Shown piece by piece: positions 33,199 to 41,460 of a DNA stretch of 64,000 nucleotides; the first letter of the stretch is position 1; each line of letters opens with the position of its first letter. The stretch is from JAHQVI01 sp963727575 (GTDB taxonomy: Bacteria > Pseudomonadota > Alphaproteobacteria > Rhizobiales > Rhodomicrobiaceae), in assembly GCA_963727575.1 (NCBI GenBank), contig CAVSIA010000038.1, positions 83,551 to 147,550 on the forward strand, read 5' to 3'. The translations under genes and the position numbers were made by a program. The notes beneath the pieces were generated by a model. That model saw only the letters and a list, made by a program, of their open reading frames with translations, did no database searches and was not told where the DNA came from.

Positions 33199-34252
33199 AT
33201 GGGACGCAAATTGCTGCGCTCGAGCGTGCCAGGGCATCGTCGACGTCGCAGCGCGGGCGAATGTTTCCCCGGCGACCGTCTCTCGCTATTTCAACGCGCC
33301 GGAGATTGTCCGCTACGCCACGCGCAAGCGGATCGAGGAGGCGGTGAACGCGCTCGGCTACGTGCCGAACGGCGCGGCTCGGAGCCTCAATCGCGGCGCG
33401 AGCGGCACGATCGGCCTCATCGTACCGACCATCGACAACGCCATCTTCGCCGAGCTGGCGCAGGCTTTCTCGACTGCGCTGTTCCGTCATTCCCGCACCA
33501 TGCTGATCGCCGCGCATGGCTACGATCTTGCGCGCGAGGCGATCCTGGTGGAGTCCCTCCTCCAGCACCGCGTCGACGCGCTTGCCTTGGTCGGTCTGGA
33601 ACATGAGCAAGCCACCTTCGAGCAGCTCCAGCGGCGCGGCATCCCGACCGTGATGCTCTGGAACTACCGCAAGGGCGGCCGTCTCCCTTGTGTCGGCGTC
33701 GACAACCGCGAGGTCGGGCGCGAGGCGGCCGGGCATCTGATCGGGCTCGGCCATGAGGACATTCTGTTCCTGTTCGCCGAGGGGGGGATGAACGACCGAG
33801 CCGCCGACCGGCGATCCGGAGCCTTTGCGGCAATGACCGAGGCGGGCATTCCGGTGCGTCCCGAGCGCAGCGTCATCTGCCCCTACGACGTCCAGGCGGC
33901 GAAGGAAACTGCGGTGCGGCTGCTCGATGTCGACGACCGGCCGACGGCGATCTTCTCGGGCAACGACGTGATTGCGCAGGGCGTGCTGTTCGCGGCGCTG
34001 GCGCTCGGCCTTCGCATCCCGGAGGAGCTTTCGATCATCGGCATCGGCGATTTTCGCGGCTCTTCGGCGGTCGAGCCGGGCCTGACCACGGTGCGCATCC
34101 CGGCGCTGCTGATCGGCACGCGGGCAGCGGAGATCCTGGTCGAGATGATCGAGGCGACCGACGGCGAGACCGGCTATGACGAGCGCTTCGCTCCGGAGCT
34201 CCTCGTGCGCGGCTCCACGGGGCGGCGGCAAGGGATCGGGACGCTCTCCTGA
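33199..34252 (+). CDS. LacI-family regulator of the sulfoacetate operon (frameshifted near start)
   Basis: About 350 residues. The N-terminus is MGRKLLRSSVPG, then one extra G in the GGG at 33232-33234 shifts the frame into VDVAARANVSPATVSRYFNAPEIV, a standard LacI helix-turn-helix, and GYVPNGAARSLNRG, the hinge. The effector domain is complete (TIGLIVPTIDNAIFAELAQAF; TAIFSGNDVIAQGVLFAAL; ELSIIGIGDFRG). No in-frame start exists between the upstream stop and the helix-turn-helix, so the base is either an error or an inactivating change. It is divergent from the TTT/sau/xsc operon with the operator at 33143 between them. Known sulfoacetate loci use the IclR-type SauR, so a LacI regulator is a variation. 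Confidence 0.85.
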
Positions 34253-34466
34253 CGGCGTGTCTTGGTCGCGCTGGAACGAACGGAGCGATGCAGGGGATAA
34301 CTACATGCCAAATATCTAAGACGAAATCCCCGCAGCAGGCGGGGATCCAGTACACTCGTAACTCCGCGGAACAATGGATCCCCGTTTTCACGGGGATGTC
34401 GTCTGCGTTTGTTGCGAGCGATGCAATCTTATCTAATGCTACCCGCTGCTTGAGAGGCGCAGCGCC
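34253..34466. other. Intergenic region with a palindromic repeat
   Basis: About 210 bases between the convergent LacI and SPFH genes. It holds the double-hairpin repeat at 34326-34397 and nothing else recognisable. Both genes end here, so the hairpins may also act as terminators. Confidence 0.5.
34326..34397. repeat. Double-hairpin palindromic repeat
   Basis: Two hairpins in tandem: ATCCCCGC/GCGGGGAT (34326-34346) and ATCCCCG/CGGGGAT (34378-34397). GGATCCAGT and AATGGATCC between them make the whole element roughly self-complementary. Such GGGGATCCAG-type palindromes are common intergenic repeats in proteobacteria. Only one copy is in this window. Confidence 0.65.
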
Positions 34467-36302
34467 TCACTGACTTGGCGCCGATCCCGCCGGGGCGTTC
34501 TGCGCGGCGGACTTGGCCAGCATATCGCCCAGGAGTGCCGAGAGCATCCCGGCGACGCCGTCGCCGCCCTGGCCGACCGTGACCTGCGGCACGAATTTAT
34601 GCGCATTGTTGAACACCGCCGAGATCACGTCCGGATGCTGCTGGGCGAACTGCATAAGCAGCTCGAACTGGCGCAGCTTGACCGTCGCATCGAGGCCGAG
34701 CACGTCCATCTGCTTCTTCTGGCCTTCGGCAATCGCCGCCAGCTTGTCGCGTTCGCCGAGGCCGGAATTACGCGCGGCCTGGGCAAGCTGCACCGAGCGC
34801 TGCACCTCGATCTCGGCCTGGACGAGCTCGGTCTGCTGATCGGCAGTCGCCTTGGCCTTTTCGGAGGTGACGCGCTGCTGCTGGGCGGCCTGCTCCTGGA
34901 TGAAAGCCTTGGCGAGCTGCGTGGCGAGCTGCTCGCGGCGCACCGCCACCAGCAGCTCCGGCGGAATCGCCGGCTCGCCGAGCCGCACCTCGCGGATGGT
35001 AACGCAGGATTTGCGCCCCTCCGGCCGGATGCGGCGCTCGATCTCGGTCTCGATCAGCGGGCGCTGATTGATCAGGTCGAGCACCTTGGTCGGCCGGTTG
35101 ACGGTGACGATGATCGGCTTACCCTCGGCGTCGAGCACGGGACGGTTGTTCTCGTCGACCTTGGCCTCGGTGACCTCATAGGTGCCACCCGCCACGTCGC
35201 GGGTGATGGCGCGGATCGACGGGGTGAGCACCCGGTCTTCGATCTGCTTCAACGTGCCGATACCGGCGACGACGCAGGATGCATCGTTCGGCGCCACCTG
35301 CGCCACGACGCGCAGCTCCAGCGGCACGTCCCAGCCTTCCATTTTCAGGAACACCGCGCGGTCGGCGTTGTTGTCGTCGATCGGAATGTCCTCTTCCGTA
35401 CGCTTCTGAACGATCTCGCCCTTGGTGTCGACGGTCAGCGAGATCTGCGCCCTCTTATAGCCGCCGGCATAGGTCCAGACCTGCGCGCGGGTATCGACGT
35501 CGATGATCGTGAAGGCGTTCTGGTTGAGATAATATTTGCCCGGCTGTAAGGACTTGGACCAGACGCCGATGCAGCCTACGGGCACGATCGGTGCATCGAT
35601 ATGCTGCTCGCCGCGGCTTTCATCGCTGCTGAGGAGGTCGCAATTTTCGGGCTTGGCGGCCTCGAGCGTGCCGAAGTCGACAGCGGCGTGCACGTTGGAT
35701 TTGACGACGCCGACGAAGCCGGCGGGCACCTCGACCGCATCGGTCAGCTCGACATTCCAGAGATAGTGGTTGAGGCGATAGCGTCCCGGCGTGAGCACGC
35801 TGAGCTGCGGGCCGCGCTGGCCTCCATTGGTCAGGAACCGCTCGGCATCGAGCATGGAATAGCCCTGCTCCGGCGGGAACGGATCGGCGAAGGTCTGGCC
35901 GAAACGCAAGGAGGCGCCGTCGCGCGCCGTGAGGATGCCAACCTTGCCTTGCGGAATTTCCAGCTCCGGCCGTGACGTATCGACCGTATAGAGAACGTTT
36001 ATCAACGGCTCGAAGTGGAAGCCCGGCGCGAGAATGCGCGCCTGCGGACCGTTTTCGCCAGCCGTGGCGATGATCTTGCCGGACGGCAGCGCGCTTCCGG
36101 TATAGACGCGGAACAGATGCGCTGAGTGGCCGTCCGGGACGTAGACGAAAGAGGTCGAGGCGACGCTGAACAGCACGATCAGCACGCCGATGAGGGGGAT
36201 GGCAATGCTAGGGACCACGCCCTTGAAGCGCTCGGGAAGCAGAGTGGGCGCGAGTGCGATGATCAGCACTCCAATGACCACACCGATAATCAAGCCAATC
36301 AT
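34467..36302 (-). CDS. SPFH/band-7 domain membrane protein
   Basis: About 611 residues. Two N-terminal hydrophobic segments (MIGLIIGVVIGVLIIALAP; SIAIPLIGVLIVLFSVAST) are followed by a long region of band-7 character (VPAGFVGVVKSNVHAA; VGCIGVWSKSLQPGKYYLN; DTRAQVWTYAGG; ELRVVAQVAP). An Ala/Glu/Gln-rich coiled coil (LAKAFIQEQAAQQQRVTSEK to ERDKLAAIAEGQKKQ) comes before a Gly-rich end. This is the layout of large flotillin/prohibitin-like proteins that form membrane scaffolds. Start at 36302, preceded by GGAGGGG. Its partner, often an NfeD protein in such loci, is absent. Exact role unknown; it stands alone, convergent with the sulfoacetate regulator. Confidence 0.75.
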   Translation of the reverse strand: MIGLIIGVVIGVLIIALAPTLLPERFKGVVPSIAIPLIGVLIVLFSVASTSFVYVPDGHSAHLFRVYTGSALPSGKIIATAGENGPQARILAPGFHFEPLINVLYTVDTSRPELEIPQGKVGILTARDGASLRFGQTFADPFPPEQGYSMLDAERFLTNGGQRGPQLSVLTPGRYRLNHYLWNVELTDAVEVPAGFVGVVKSNVHAAVDFGTLEAAKPENCDLLSSDESRGEQHIDAPIVPVGCIGVWSKSLQPGKYYLNQNAFTIIDVDTRAQVWTYAGGYKRAQISLTVDTKGEIVQKRTEEDIPIDDNNADRAVFLKMEGWDVPLELRVVAQVAPNDASCVVAGIGTLKQIEDRVLTPSIRAITRDVAGGTYEVTEAKVDENNRPVLDAEGKPIIVTVNRPTKVLDLINQRPLIETEIERRIRPEGRKSCVTIREVRLGEPAIPPELLVAVRREQLATQLAKAFIQEQAAQQQRVTSEKAKATADQQTELVQAEIEVQRSVQLAQAARNSGLGERDKLAAIAEGQKKQMDVLGLDATVKLRQFELLMQFAQQHPDVISAVFNNAHKFVPQVTVGQGGDGVAGMLSALLGDMLAKSAAQNAPAGSAPSQ

Positions 36303-36518
36303 CTTCCCCTCCACGCTCGCGGCAGCACAGGCCGTCACGCCCCCATATTAGAGGTATCGTCTACACACTCCCTGTGAACGCGCCATGAAATCCACGCTGC
36401 TCGGTTAACCATTCAGAAAGGGTGCGATGAGGGATGCCTGCCATGCCGAGAGCCGGGAGCGCGACGGCGCGGCCAGCGCCGGACGTCGCGCTCCGAATGA
36501 CGAAGTCGGGCCTGGGTG

Positions 36519-37796
36519 CTACTCGATGACGATCGTCGCCACGTAGTCCATCTTGCGATCGGGGTGATCGGGCGGCAGCATCGTGTTGATCAGATAGGAC
36601 GTCGGCGAATAATTCTCCGGCACCTGCCGGTTGAACAGCGCCCGCGCCACACGCGCCTTCATCCGCCGCCAGCCGCTTGCGCTGATGCCGAGATAATATT
36701 TCTCCAGCGGACCGAATTTCGGCTTCATCTCTTCCGCCAGCGCGCGGTGGCCGGGCGAGAGCTTGGATAAAGCTTTCGGATTTTCGACGAACACGGCGTG
36801 GAGCAGCTTGTCTTCATCGTCCTGCGGAAGCCCGAGCGCGTTGATGACCAGCAGCGGACCATCGGCGAGCCCGGCATAGGAGCCATTGCCGCCGTGATCG
36901 ACATAATTGCCGGTCGCGCGCAGCGGCGTCATCACCGGTTTGATGCAGGAGGGAACGCTCTTGCCCTTGAATTGGTCGTCGCTCGCCTTGGCGTCGCAAT
37001 CCCGCATCGCCAGGACCGACCAGGCGAATTCGGAGCAGAACATGCTCACCGTGCCGGGAGGATTCTGACCTAGGGCGATCTGGCCGAGTTGCTGGACGAA
37101 GGTCAGCGGCTTGCGCGACGAAAATTTCGGCGCGTTATAGTCCTGGTTGAAGCTGACCTGGGAGGGATAGACCTTCTTGGCACGCGAAGTAAGCCGGGTC
37201 GCCCAATCGAGCACGTGGGCGCGCTGCTCGTCCGTCAGCCCGCGCGGGCGGATGATGTGGATCATGTTGAGCGTGCGGTAATGCTCGCTGGTCAGCCGGC
37301 CGTCATAGCGGGAGCCGAGATATTCGGCGTTTAGCGGATTGTCCAGATTGTGCAGCTCGCCGTCCTTGATGTAGGCGAGGCCGGTGTGCGAGATGCCCAT
37401 CTGCACATTCGGGTAAGCGCCGGTGCCGCCCCATTCCGGGCGCACGGTCAGCATCACATCACCGGTCTGCACCAGTCCGCTCTTGGCCAGCCGCTTGGTC
37501 ATGCCGTTGCGTTTGACGATGACGAGGCGCAGGCCGACATCGCCCTGCTTGCCGATGGCGTCGGGATGTTTGAAGTCGACCAGGCGGTCGGAGATGTTGA
37601 TGTCGGAGGGCAGCGGCAGGCGCGCGCTGGCGGGGAGTGCGAAATAGACGGGAATGCCCAGCTTGCGGGCAACGTCCTTGTTGGTCTTCTCGTTGAACGT
37701 AAATTCCTTCGCCATGGCTGGCGCGGCGGCGGCTGCCAGCCCGCCGAACAGAACGAATGCAACGGCGAGGCCGAAATTTCTGAGGTTTTTAGCCAT
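36519..37796 (-). CDS. Exported protein with permuted NlpC/P60 (YiiX-like) hydrolase fold
   Basis: About 425 residues with a signal peptide (FGLAVAFVLFGGLAAAAAPAMA). Two stretches match the circularly permuted NlpC/P60 papain-like families: SGLVQTGDVMLTVRPEWGG...MGISHTGLAYI, with the catalytic His candidate, and PGTVSMFCSEFAWSVLAM, with the catalytic Cys candidate. In these families His precedes Cys in sequence, as here. The remaining C-terminal third shows no recognisable domain. A cell-wall or lipid amidase role in the periplasm is likely but not proven. The ATG at 37796 is placed behind GAGAGGGG. It precedes no obvious operon partner; the next gene upstream is also a putative peptidoglycan hydrolase. 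Confidence 0.6.
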   Translation of the reverse strand: MAKNLRNFGLAVAFVLFGGLAAAAAPAMAKEFTFNEKTNKDVARKLGIPVYFALPASARLPLPSDINISDRLVDFKHPDAIGKQGDVGLRLVIVKRNGMTKRLAKSGLVQTGDVMLTVRPEWGGTGAYPNVQMGISHTGLAYIKDGELHNLDNPLNAEYLGSRYDGRLTSEHYRTLNMIHIIRPRGLTDEQRAHVLDWATRLTSRAKKVYPSQVSFNQDYNAPKFSSRKPLTFVQQLGQIALGQNPPGTVSMFCSEFAWSVLAMRDCDAKASDDQFKGKSVPSCIKPVMTPLRATGNYVDHGGNGSYAGLADGPLLVINALGLPQDDEDKLLHAVFVENPKALSKLSPGHRALAEEMKPKFGPLEKYYLGISASGWRRMKARVARALFNRQVPENYSPTSYLINTMLPPDHPDRKMDYVATIVIE

Positions 37797-37921
37797 GACC
37801 ACCCCTCTCAGAGCGAGCTAGAGCTTACGCAACTTGCGGCCGTTATGGCCAATTTGACCGGCAGCTATAGCATGAGCCGGGGCCTGTGCGCATCTGTCTC
37901 GATACGCATCCACACTCTGAG

Positions 37922-38734
37922 CTACCGCCGGATCTGCACATGGATATGATCGTCGTGACGGGCGGCATGGCACCCCTGGAATCGTAGGAGCGGCGAGCCG
38001 ACGCCGAGGCGACGCGCGAGATAAGGTTCGAGAAACAGCTTGTCCACGCCGTATTCCGATCCGGCCGACACCAGCCATGCGACCGCGTCGCGCGTGCGGC
38101 CGGCGTCGAGCGTCAGGCCGGGCAGCAGCGGCTGCAGCCAGTCCATGTTCCATCTAAGGTCGAAGCCGGCTTTGCCCCGGCAGGCGCTCTGGTCGGATCC
38201 GGCCGGCTGCTCGAAGCCCCAATAACCGATCGGTGATCGCAGCGCACCCGGCAGATACTGCCCTGCCGCGTCGTCATAGTAGAAGGCCAGATCAAGCTTG
38301 CGCCCATCGTCATGGGAAAGGTGGGGAAAAAGCGGATAGTCGTCGAAAAACGGGAAATTCGCGTCGAGATAGAGTGTCCTGGTCCCCGGATACACCTCGT
38401 CCATGTGCCGGGCAAGGGCATCGATCATCGATCTGAGCCGCGGGTCGACATAGTTCCGGTTGAGTGCGCAGTAGAGAACATTGCCGGCGGCGTAGTGGCG
38501 GTCTGGGCCGAATCCGCATGGCAGCGGCACGCGGCCACCGATGGCGGCGAGCGGCGGCACGATCAGCACCGTCATCGCGGCATACACCAGCGCGAACGCC
38601 AGGATAACCGGTCCCCGCGACCGCCGGGCGACGAAAAGCTTTGCCAGCAGCCAGCCGATGAGGAGCGCAACGCCGCCGATCTGCGTGAGCAGCGTCAGCA
38701 GGACGAACGCAACGATACCGAGGATTACGCTCAT
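37922..38734 (-). CDS. Membrane-anchored putative LAS-type (MepA/M15-like) metallopeptidase
   Basis: About 270 residues. Two N-terminal helices (ILGIVAFVLLTLLTQIGGVALLIGW; VILAFALVYAAMTVLIVPPL) anchor a C-terminal domain with HLSHDDGRKLDLAFYY and CHAARHDDHIHVQIRR. The pattern H-x(6)-D followed near the C-terminus by HxH is that of zinc peptidases of the LAS group, which includes penicillin-insensitive murein endopeptidase MepA and D-Ala-D-Ala peptidases. A periplasmic cell-wall role is inferred. No symbol is assigned because overall similarity to MepA cannot be judged by eye. The first in-frame ATG is 38734; no strong ribosome-binding site was seen. Confidence 0.55.
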   Translation of the reverse strand: MSVILGIVAFVLLTLLTQIGGVALLIGWLLAKLFVARRSRGPVILAFALVYAAMTVLIVPPLAAIGGRVPLPCGFGPDRHYAAGNVLYCALNRNYVDPRLRSMIDALARHMDEVYPGTRTLYLDANFPFFDDYPLFPHLSHDDGRKLDLAFYYDDAAGQYLPGALRSPIGYWGFEQPAGSDQSACRGKAGFDLRWNMDWLQPLLPGLTLDAGRTRDAVAWLVSAGSEYGVDKLFLEPYLARRLGVGSPLLRFQGCHAARHDDHIHVQIRR

Positions 38735-39053
38735 GGCCGAAGGCTGCCCACTACCCGTTTTCAACAGCCGATGATGGGACGGTTAGCGGTCCGAGCGCGG
38801 CTTCGGCAGGCTCTTAGCACGGAAGCGGCGGCGCGCCAATCGCGTAGAATCGACGGTCGGGCAACGGTTTAGCCGGAGGTGCTGCCCCAAACCGCGCGCC
38901 CCGGCGGGACCAGCGTATCGGGCCAGCGGCATTGTCGTCATATTCAGAATCGGGAGACCAGTATATTGCTTTTGATGCATCTGGCTCGGGGGATCACGCT
39001 ATGGCATATTCGGCCCGTCCGCACTTCGGGGATGTGAGATTGGAGGAACACCT
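38735..39053. other. Intergenic region, divergent promoters expected
   Basis: About 320 bases between divergent genes (peptidase on minus, DUF1353 on plus). Promoters for both are expected here. No operator, RNA gene or repeat was recognised; GGAGGA precedes the DUF1353 start. Confidence 0.4.
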
Positions 39054-39698
39054 ATGTCGGTGACGCGACGTCATGTTCTTCGTGGTCTGGCGGCGGCCCC
39101 GCTTGCGGCAATGCTTCCCGCAGGCATGGCAGCAGCCGAATCAGGCCACTTCGTCGGCTCGGTCGTGGCCCAATGGGGCGACAACGGCCTCGATATGACG
39201 CTGATTCAGCCATTCGAATTTATCGGACCAGACGGCCAAAGCTGGCCTGTGCCGGCAGGCGCGAGAGTGGACGGCGCCTCCATCCCGCGCGTGTTCTGGT
39301 CGCTGATCGGCGGCCCGTTCGAGGGGCTTTACCGCAATGCCTCGGTCGTGCACGACTATTATTGCGACGTGAAGGTGCGCAGCTATCAAGCGGTGCATAA
39401 GGCGTTCTATGAAGCGATGGTCGCCTCCGGCGTCGATCCCGCCAAAGCGTGGCTGATGTTTCAAGCGGTCAACCGCTTCGGCCCCCGCTGGGCGGATGCG
39501 GCGCCCTCTGGCGAACCATGCGGGCCGACCGGGCAAGGCAATGATTTCCGCCCATGCATGCGCGGATTTGCAGCGCGCGCCCCGGCTCAGCCGAAGGTGG
39601 ACAAGTTCGAGCTGGAATCCTTCCTCGCCGACGTCGAAGACAAGGCCAACCCTAGCGACGTCGCCAAGCTGCGCCAGGCGATCGACAAGCTGCAATAG
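39054..39698 (+). CDS. Tat-exported DUF1353 protein
   Basis: A 214-residue protein with a twin-arginine signal (TRRHVLRGLAAAPLAAMLP) and a DUF1353 core: PFEFIGPDGQSWPVPAGARVDGASIPRVFW, then NASVVHDYYCD and AWLMFQAVNRFGPRW. DUF1353 is mostly known from phages and prophages, where its function is not settled; the conserved GASIPR and VHDYxC suggest a hydrolase-like site. A Tat signal on such a domain points to a folded, possibly metal-containing periplasmic protein. The C-terminal 50 residues (PKVDKFELESFLADVEDKANPS) look like an added helical segment. GGAGGA precedes the ATG. The stop lies inside a hairpin shared with the convergent kdgK gene. Confidence 0.75.
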   Translation: MSVTRRHVLRGLAAAPLAAMLPAGMAAAESGHFVGSVVAQWGDNGLDMTLIQPFEFIGPDGQSWPVPAGARVDGASIPRVFWSLIGGPFEGLYRNASVVHDYYCDVKVRSYQAVHKAFYEAMVASGVDPAKAWLMFQAVNRFGPRWADAAPSGEPCGPTGQGNDFRPCMRGFAARAPAQPKVDKFELESFLADVEDKANPSDVAKLRQAIDKLQ

Positions 39699-39718
39699 GC
39701 GGCCTTGTTAGGCCGCCT
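39697..39718. terminator. Bidirectional stem-loop overlapping two stop codons
   Basis: A perfect 9-bp stem (AGGCGGCCT, TGTT loop, AGGCCGCCT) starts inside the TAG stop of the DUF1353 gene (39696-39698) and contains the TAA stop of kdgK (minus strand, 39710-39708). The two genes converge with only 9 bases between stops. No long T run on either side. Confidence 0.65.
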
Positions 39719-40628
39719 TGTCGAGGAACGCTCGCACGTCCGCAGCGCGTGGGATCGGTGCAACCGCGCCGAAGCCCGTGGTCGAGAGTGCGGCGGCGGC
39801 GTTGGCGTAGGCCGCGGCGGTAAAGGCGTCGTCGCCTGCAACGAGCCGGGCGAGAAGCGCGCCGTCGAACACGTCGCCCGCTCCGGTCGCGTCCACGCAG
39901 CTCACCCGCTGCGGCGGAATTTCGCGGATTTCGTCGCGCGTCGCGACCAGCGCGCCGTCCGCACCTAGGGTCAGCGCGACGAGTTCCGCGCCCTGGCCGA
40001 TATAATGGCTGACGATGTCGCGCGGGTCTTCGAGCCCGGTCAGTTGCCGCGCATCGTCGAGCCCCGGCAGCAGGATGTCGGCGAGGGTGGCGGTCTCTGC
40101 GATGACGGGTTTTGCCGTCTCCAGCGGCCAAAGCAACAGCCGGAGGTTGGTGTCGTAGGCGATCTTGGCGCCCGCACGCCTCGCCTGCCGCACCGCCTCC
40201 GCGACCGTTTCGCGGGCGGAGACCGAGATCGCCTGGCTGATCGCGGAAATGTGGAGGATCCTGATCCCGGCGAACAGTTCCGGCGTCATCATCGTCGCCG
40301 TCATCAGGCTTGCCGCCGAACCGCGTCGATAATAGGTGAAATGATGGCCCTTTTCGTCGTGGTCGACGAAATAGATGCCGGTATGCGAACCGCCGTCGCG
40401 CCCGACGCGGGTCACGTCAACGCCCTCCGACGCCCACATCGTCATCAGATCGTCGCCGAACCGGTCGGGACCGAGCCGGGTCAGCATTCCCGACCGCGCG
40501 CCCTGCCGGGCCGCCGCCACCGCGACATTGGACACGTCGCCGCCGAATCCCTGAAGCCATCCGCCATCGGTCTGCTGATTGAATTCGACGAGCGGCTCGC
40601 CGAGGCAGAGAATATCGAGCCCGCTCAT
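39708..40628 (-). CDS. kdgK: 2-keto-3-deoxygluconate kinase (PfkB family)
   Basis: A 306-residue sugar kinase of the ribokinase/PfkB family. It begins LDILCLGEPLVEFNQQ, with the GGDVSNVAVAAARQG substrate region, FTYYRRGSAASLM, KIAYDTNLRLLLWP (a KdgK-like NxRxxLW motif) and the catalytic DATGAGDVFDGALLARL. KdgK phosphorylates 2-keto-3-deoxygluconate to KDPG. The start overlaps the stop of the aldolase gene by four bases. Kinase plus aldolase gives the classic route from keto-deoxy sugar acids to pyruvate and glyceraldehyde 3-phosphate. Confident on family; KDG against KDGal preference cannot be told. Confidence 0.9.
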   Translation of the reverse strand: MSGLDILCLGEPLVEFNQQTDGGWLQGFGGDVSNVAVAAARQGARSGMLTRLGPDRFGDDLMTMWASEGVDVTRVGRDGGSHTGIYFVDHDEKGHHFTYYRRGSAASLMTATMMTPELFAGIRILHISAISQAISVSARETVAEAVRQARRAGAKIAYDTNLRLLLWPLETAKPVIAETATLADILLPGLDDARQLTGLEDPRDIVSHYIGQGAELVALTLGADGALVATRDEIREIPPQRVSCVDATGAGDVFDGALLARLVAGDDAFTAAAYANAAAALSTTGFGAVAPIPRAADVRAFLDKAA

Positions 40629-41254
40629 GATCGGCTCTCCACGGCTTCGACGAGCTGGCGCGCGGCGGCGGCGATGTCGCCGGCGGGCTTGCCGGGCTGA
40701 TAGAGCGCCGAGCCGATGCCCGCGGCACTGGCTCCGGCCGCAAGGAACGCGGCGATGTTCGCGGCATTGACCCCGCCGGTCACGCAGAGCAGCACGTCTT
40801 TCGGGAGCACCGCGCGCAGACCCTTCACCACTGCGGGCGAAATCGCGTCGCCGGGAAAAATCTTGAGCCCGTCGGCGCCGGCATCGATCGCGTTGAAGGC
40901 TTCGGTCGGCGTGAGGATGCCGGGCATGGAGACGAGGCCCGCCGCCTTGGTTGCGCGGACCACATCCGCGTTGAAATTGGGCGCAACGATCGCCCGTCCG
41001 CCCGCCGCGGCAACCTCGGCCACTTGCGCCGGCCGCAACACGGTGCCGGCGGCGATGAATGCCTCCTCGCCGAAACGCTTCGCCAGCGCCTCGATGCTTC
41101 GACACGGCTCAGGCGAATCCAGCGTCACCTCCAGAACGCGAAAGCCGGCGTCGACCAGTGCGCCGCCGACCGCCTCCGCCTCGTTTATGCGCAATCCGCG
41201 CAGCACCGCCAGGAGGGGCATCCGCGCAAAAGCGCTTTGCAGCGATAGGGTCAT
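40625..41254 (-). CDS. KDPG/KDPGal aldolase family protein
   Basis: A 209-residue class I aldolase of the Eda/DgoA family, cleaving 2-keto-3-deoxy-6-phosphogluconate or -galactonate to pyruvate and glyceraldehyde 3-phosphate. It has MPLLAVLRGLRINEAEAV, LEVTLDSPEPCRSI, FIAAGTVLRPAQVAEV, APNFNADVV, the Schiff-base Lys in GLKIFPGDAISP and CVTGGVNAAN. The EVTLDSPEP segment and the short length lean toward the KDPGal (DgoA) branch. First gene of the minus-strand pair, about 95 bases from a perfect operator palindrome at 41350. No sugar-acid dehydratase is found in the window, so the upstream step must be encoded elsewhere. Confidence 0.88.
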   Translation of the reverse strand: MTLSLQSAFARMPLLAVLRGLRINEAEAVGGALVDAGFRVLEVTLDSPEPCRSIEALAKRFGEEAFIAAGTVLRPAQVAEVAAAGGRAIVAPNFNADVVRATKAAGLVSMPGILTPTEAFNAIDAGADGLKIFPGDAISPAVVKGLRAVLPKDVLLCVTGGVNAANIAAFLAAGASAAGIGSALYQPGKPAGDIAAAARQLVEAVESRS

Positions 41255-41349
41255 GACGCATGTTCTCCTCAGGTCTCATTTCCGACTATCATGCGCGCCC
41301 GGAACCGGTCGACCAATCAGATTGACGGCACAGATCGCCTCGGTGAATA

Positions 41350-41363
41350 TGGTAGCGCTACCA
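41350..41363. promoter_or_regulatory. Perfect LacI/GntR-type operator, aldolase promoter region
   Basis: TGGTAGCGCTACCA, a perfect 14-bp palindrome centred on CG, between the divergent aldolase (41254) and LacI gene (41461). It contains the TAGCGCT core known from gluconate-type GntR operators. A second, imperfect site is at 43159. The LacI protein encoded next to it is the likely binder. Confidence 0.7.
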
Positions 41364-41460
41364 GAGGCCGAATTGACAATTCCGGAAGCGCCCCGATAGA
41401 TGTCAATGTGCAAGTCTGGGCCGACGCATCCGCAGCGGCGCCTCTGAATGACGGGACCAT

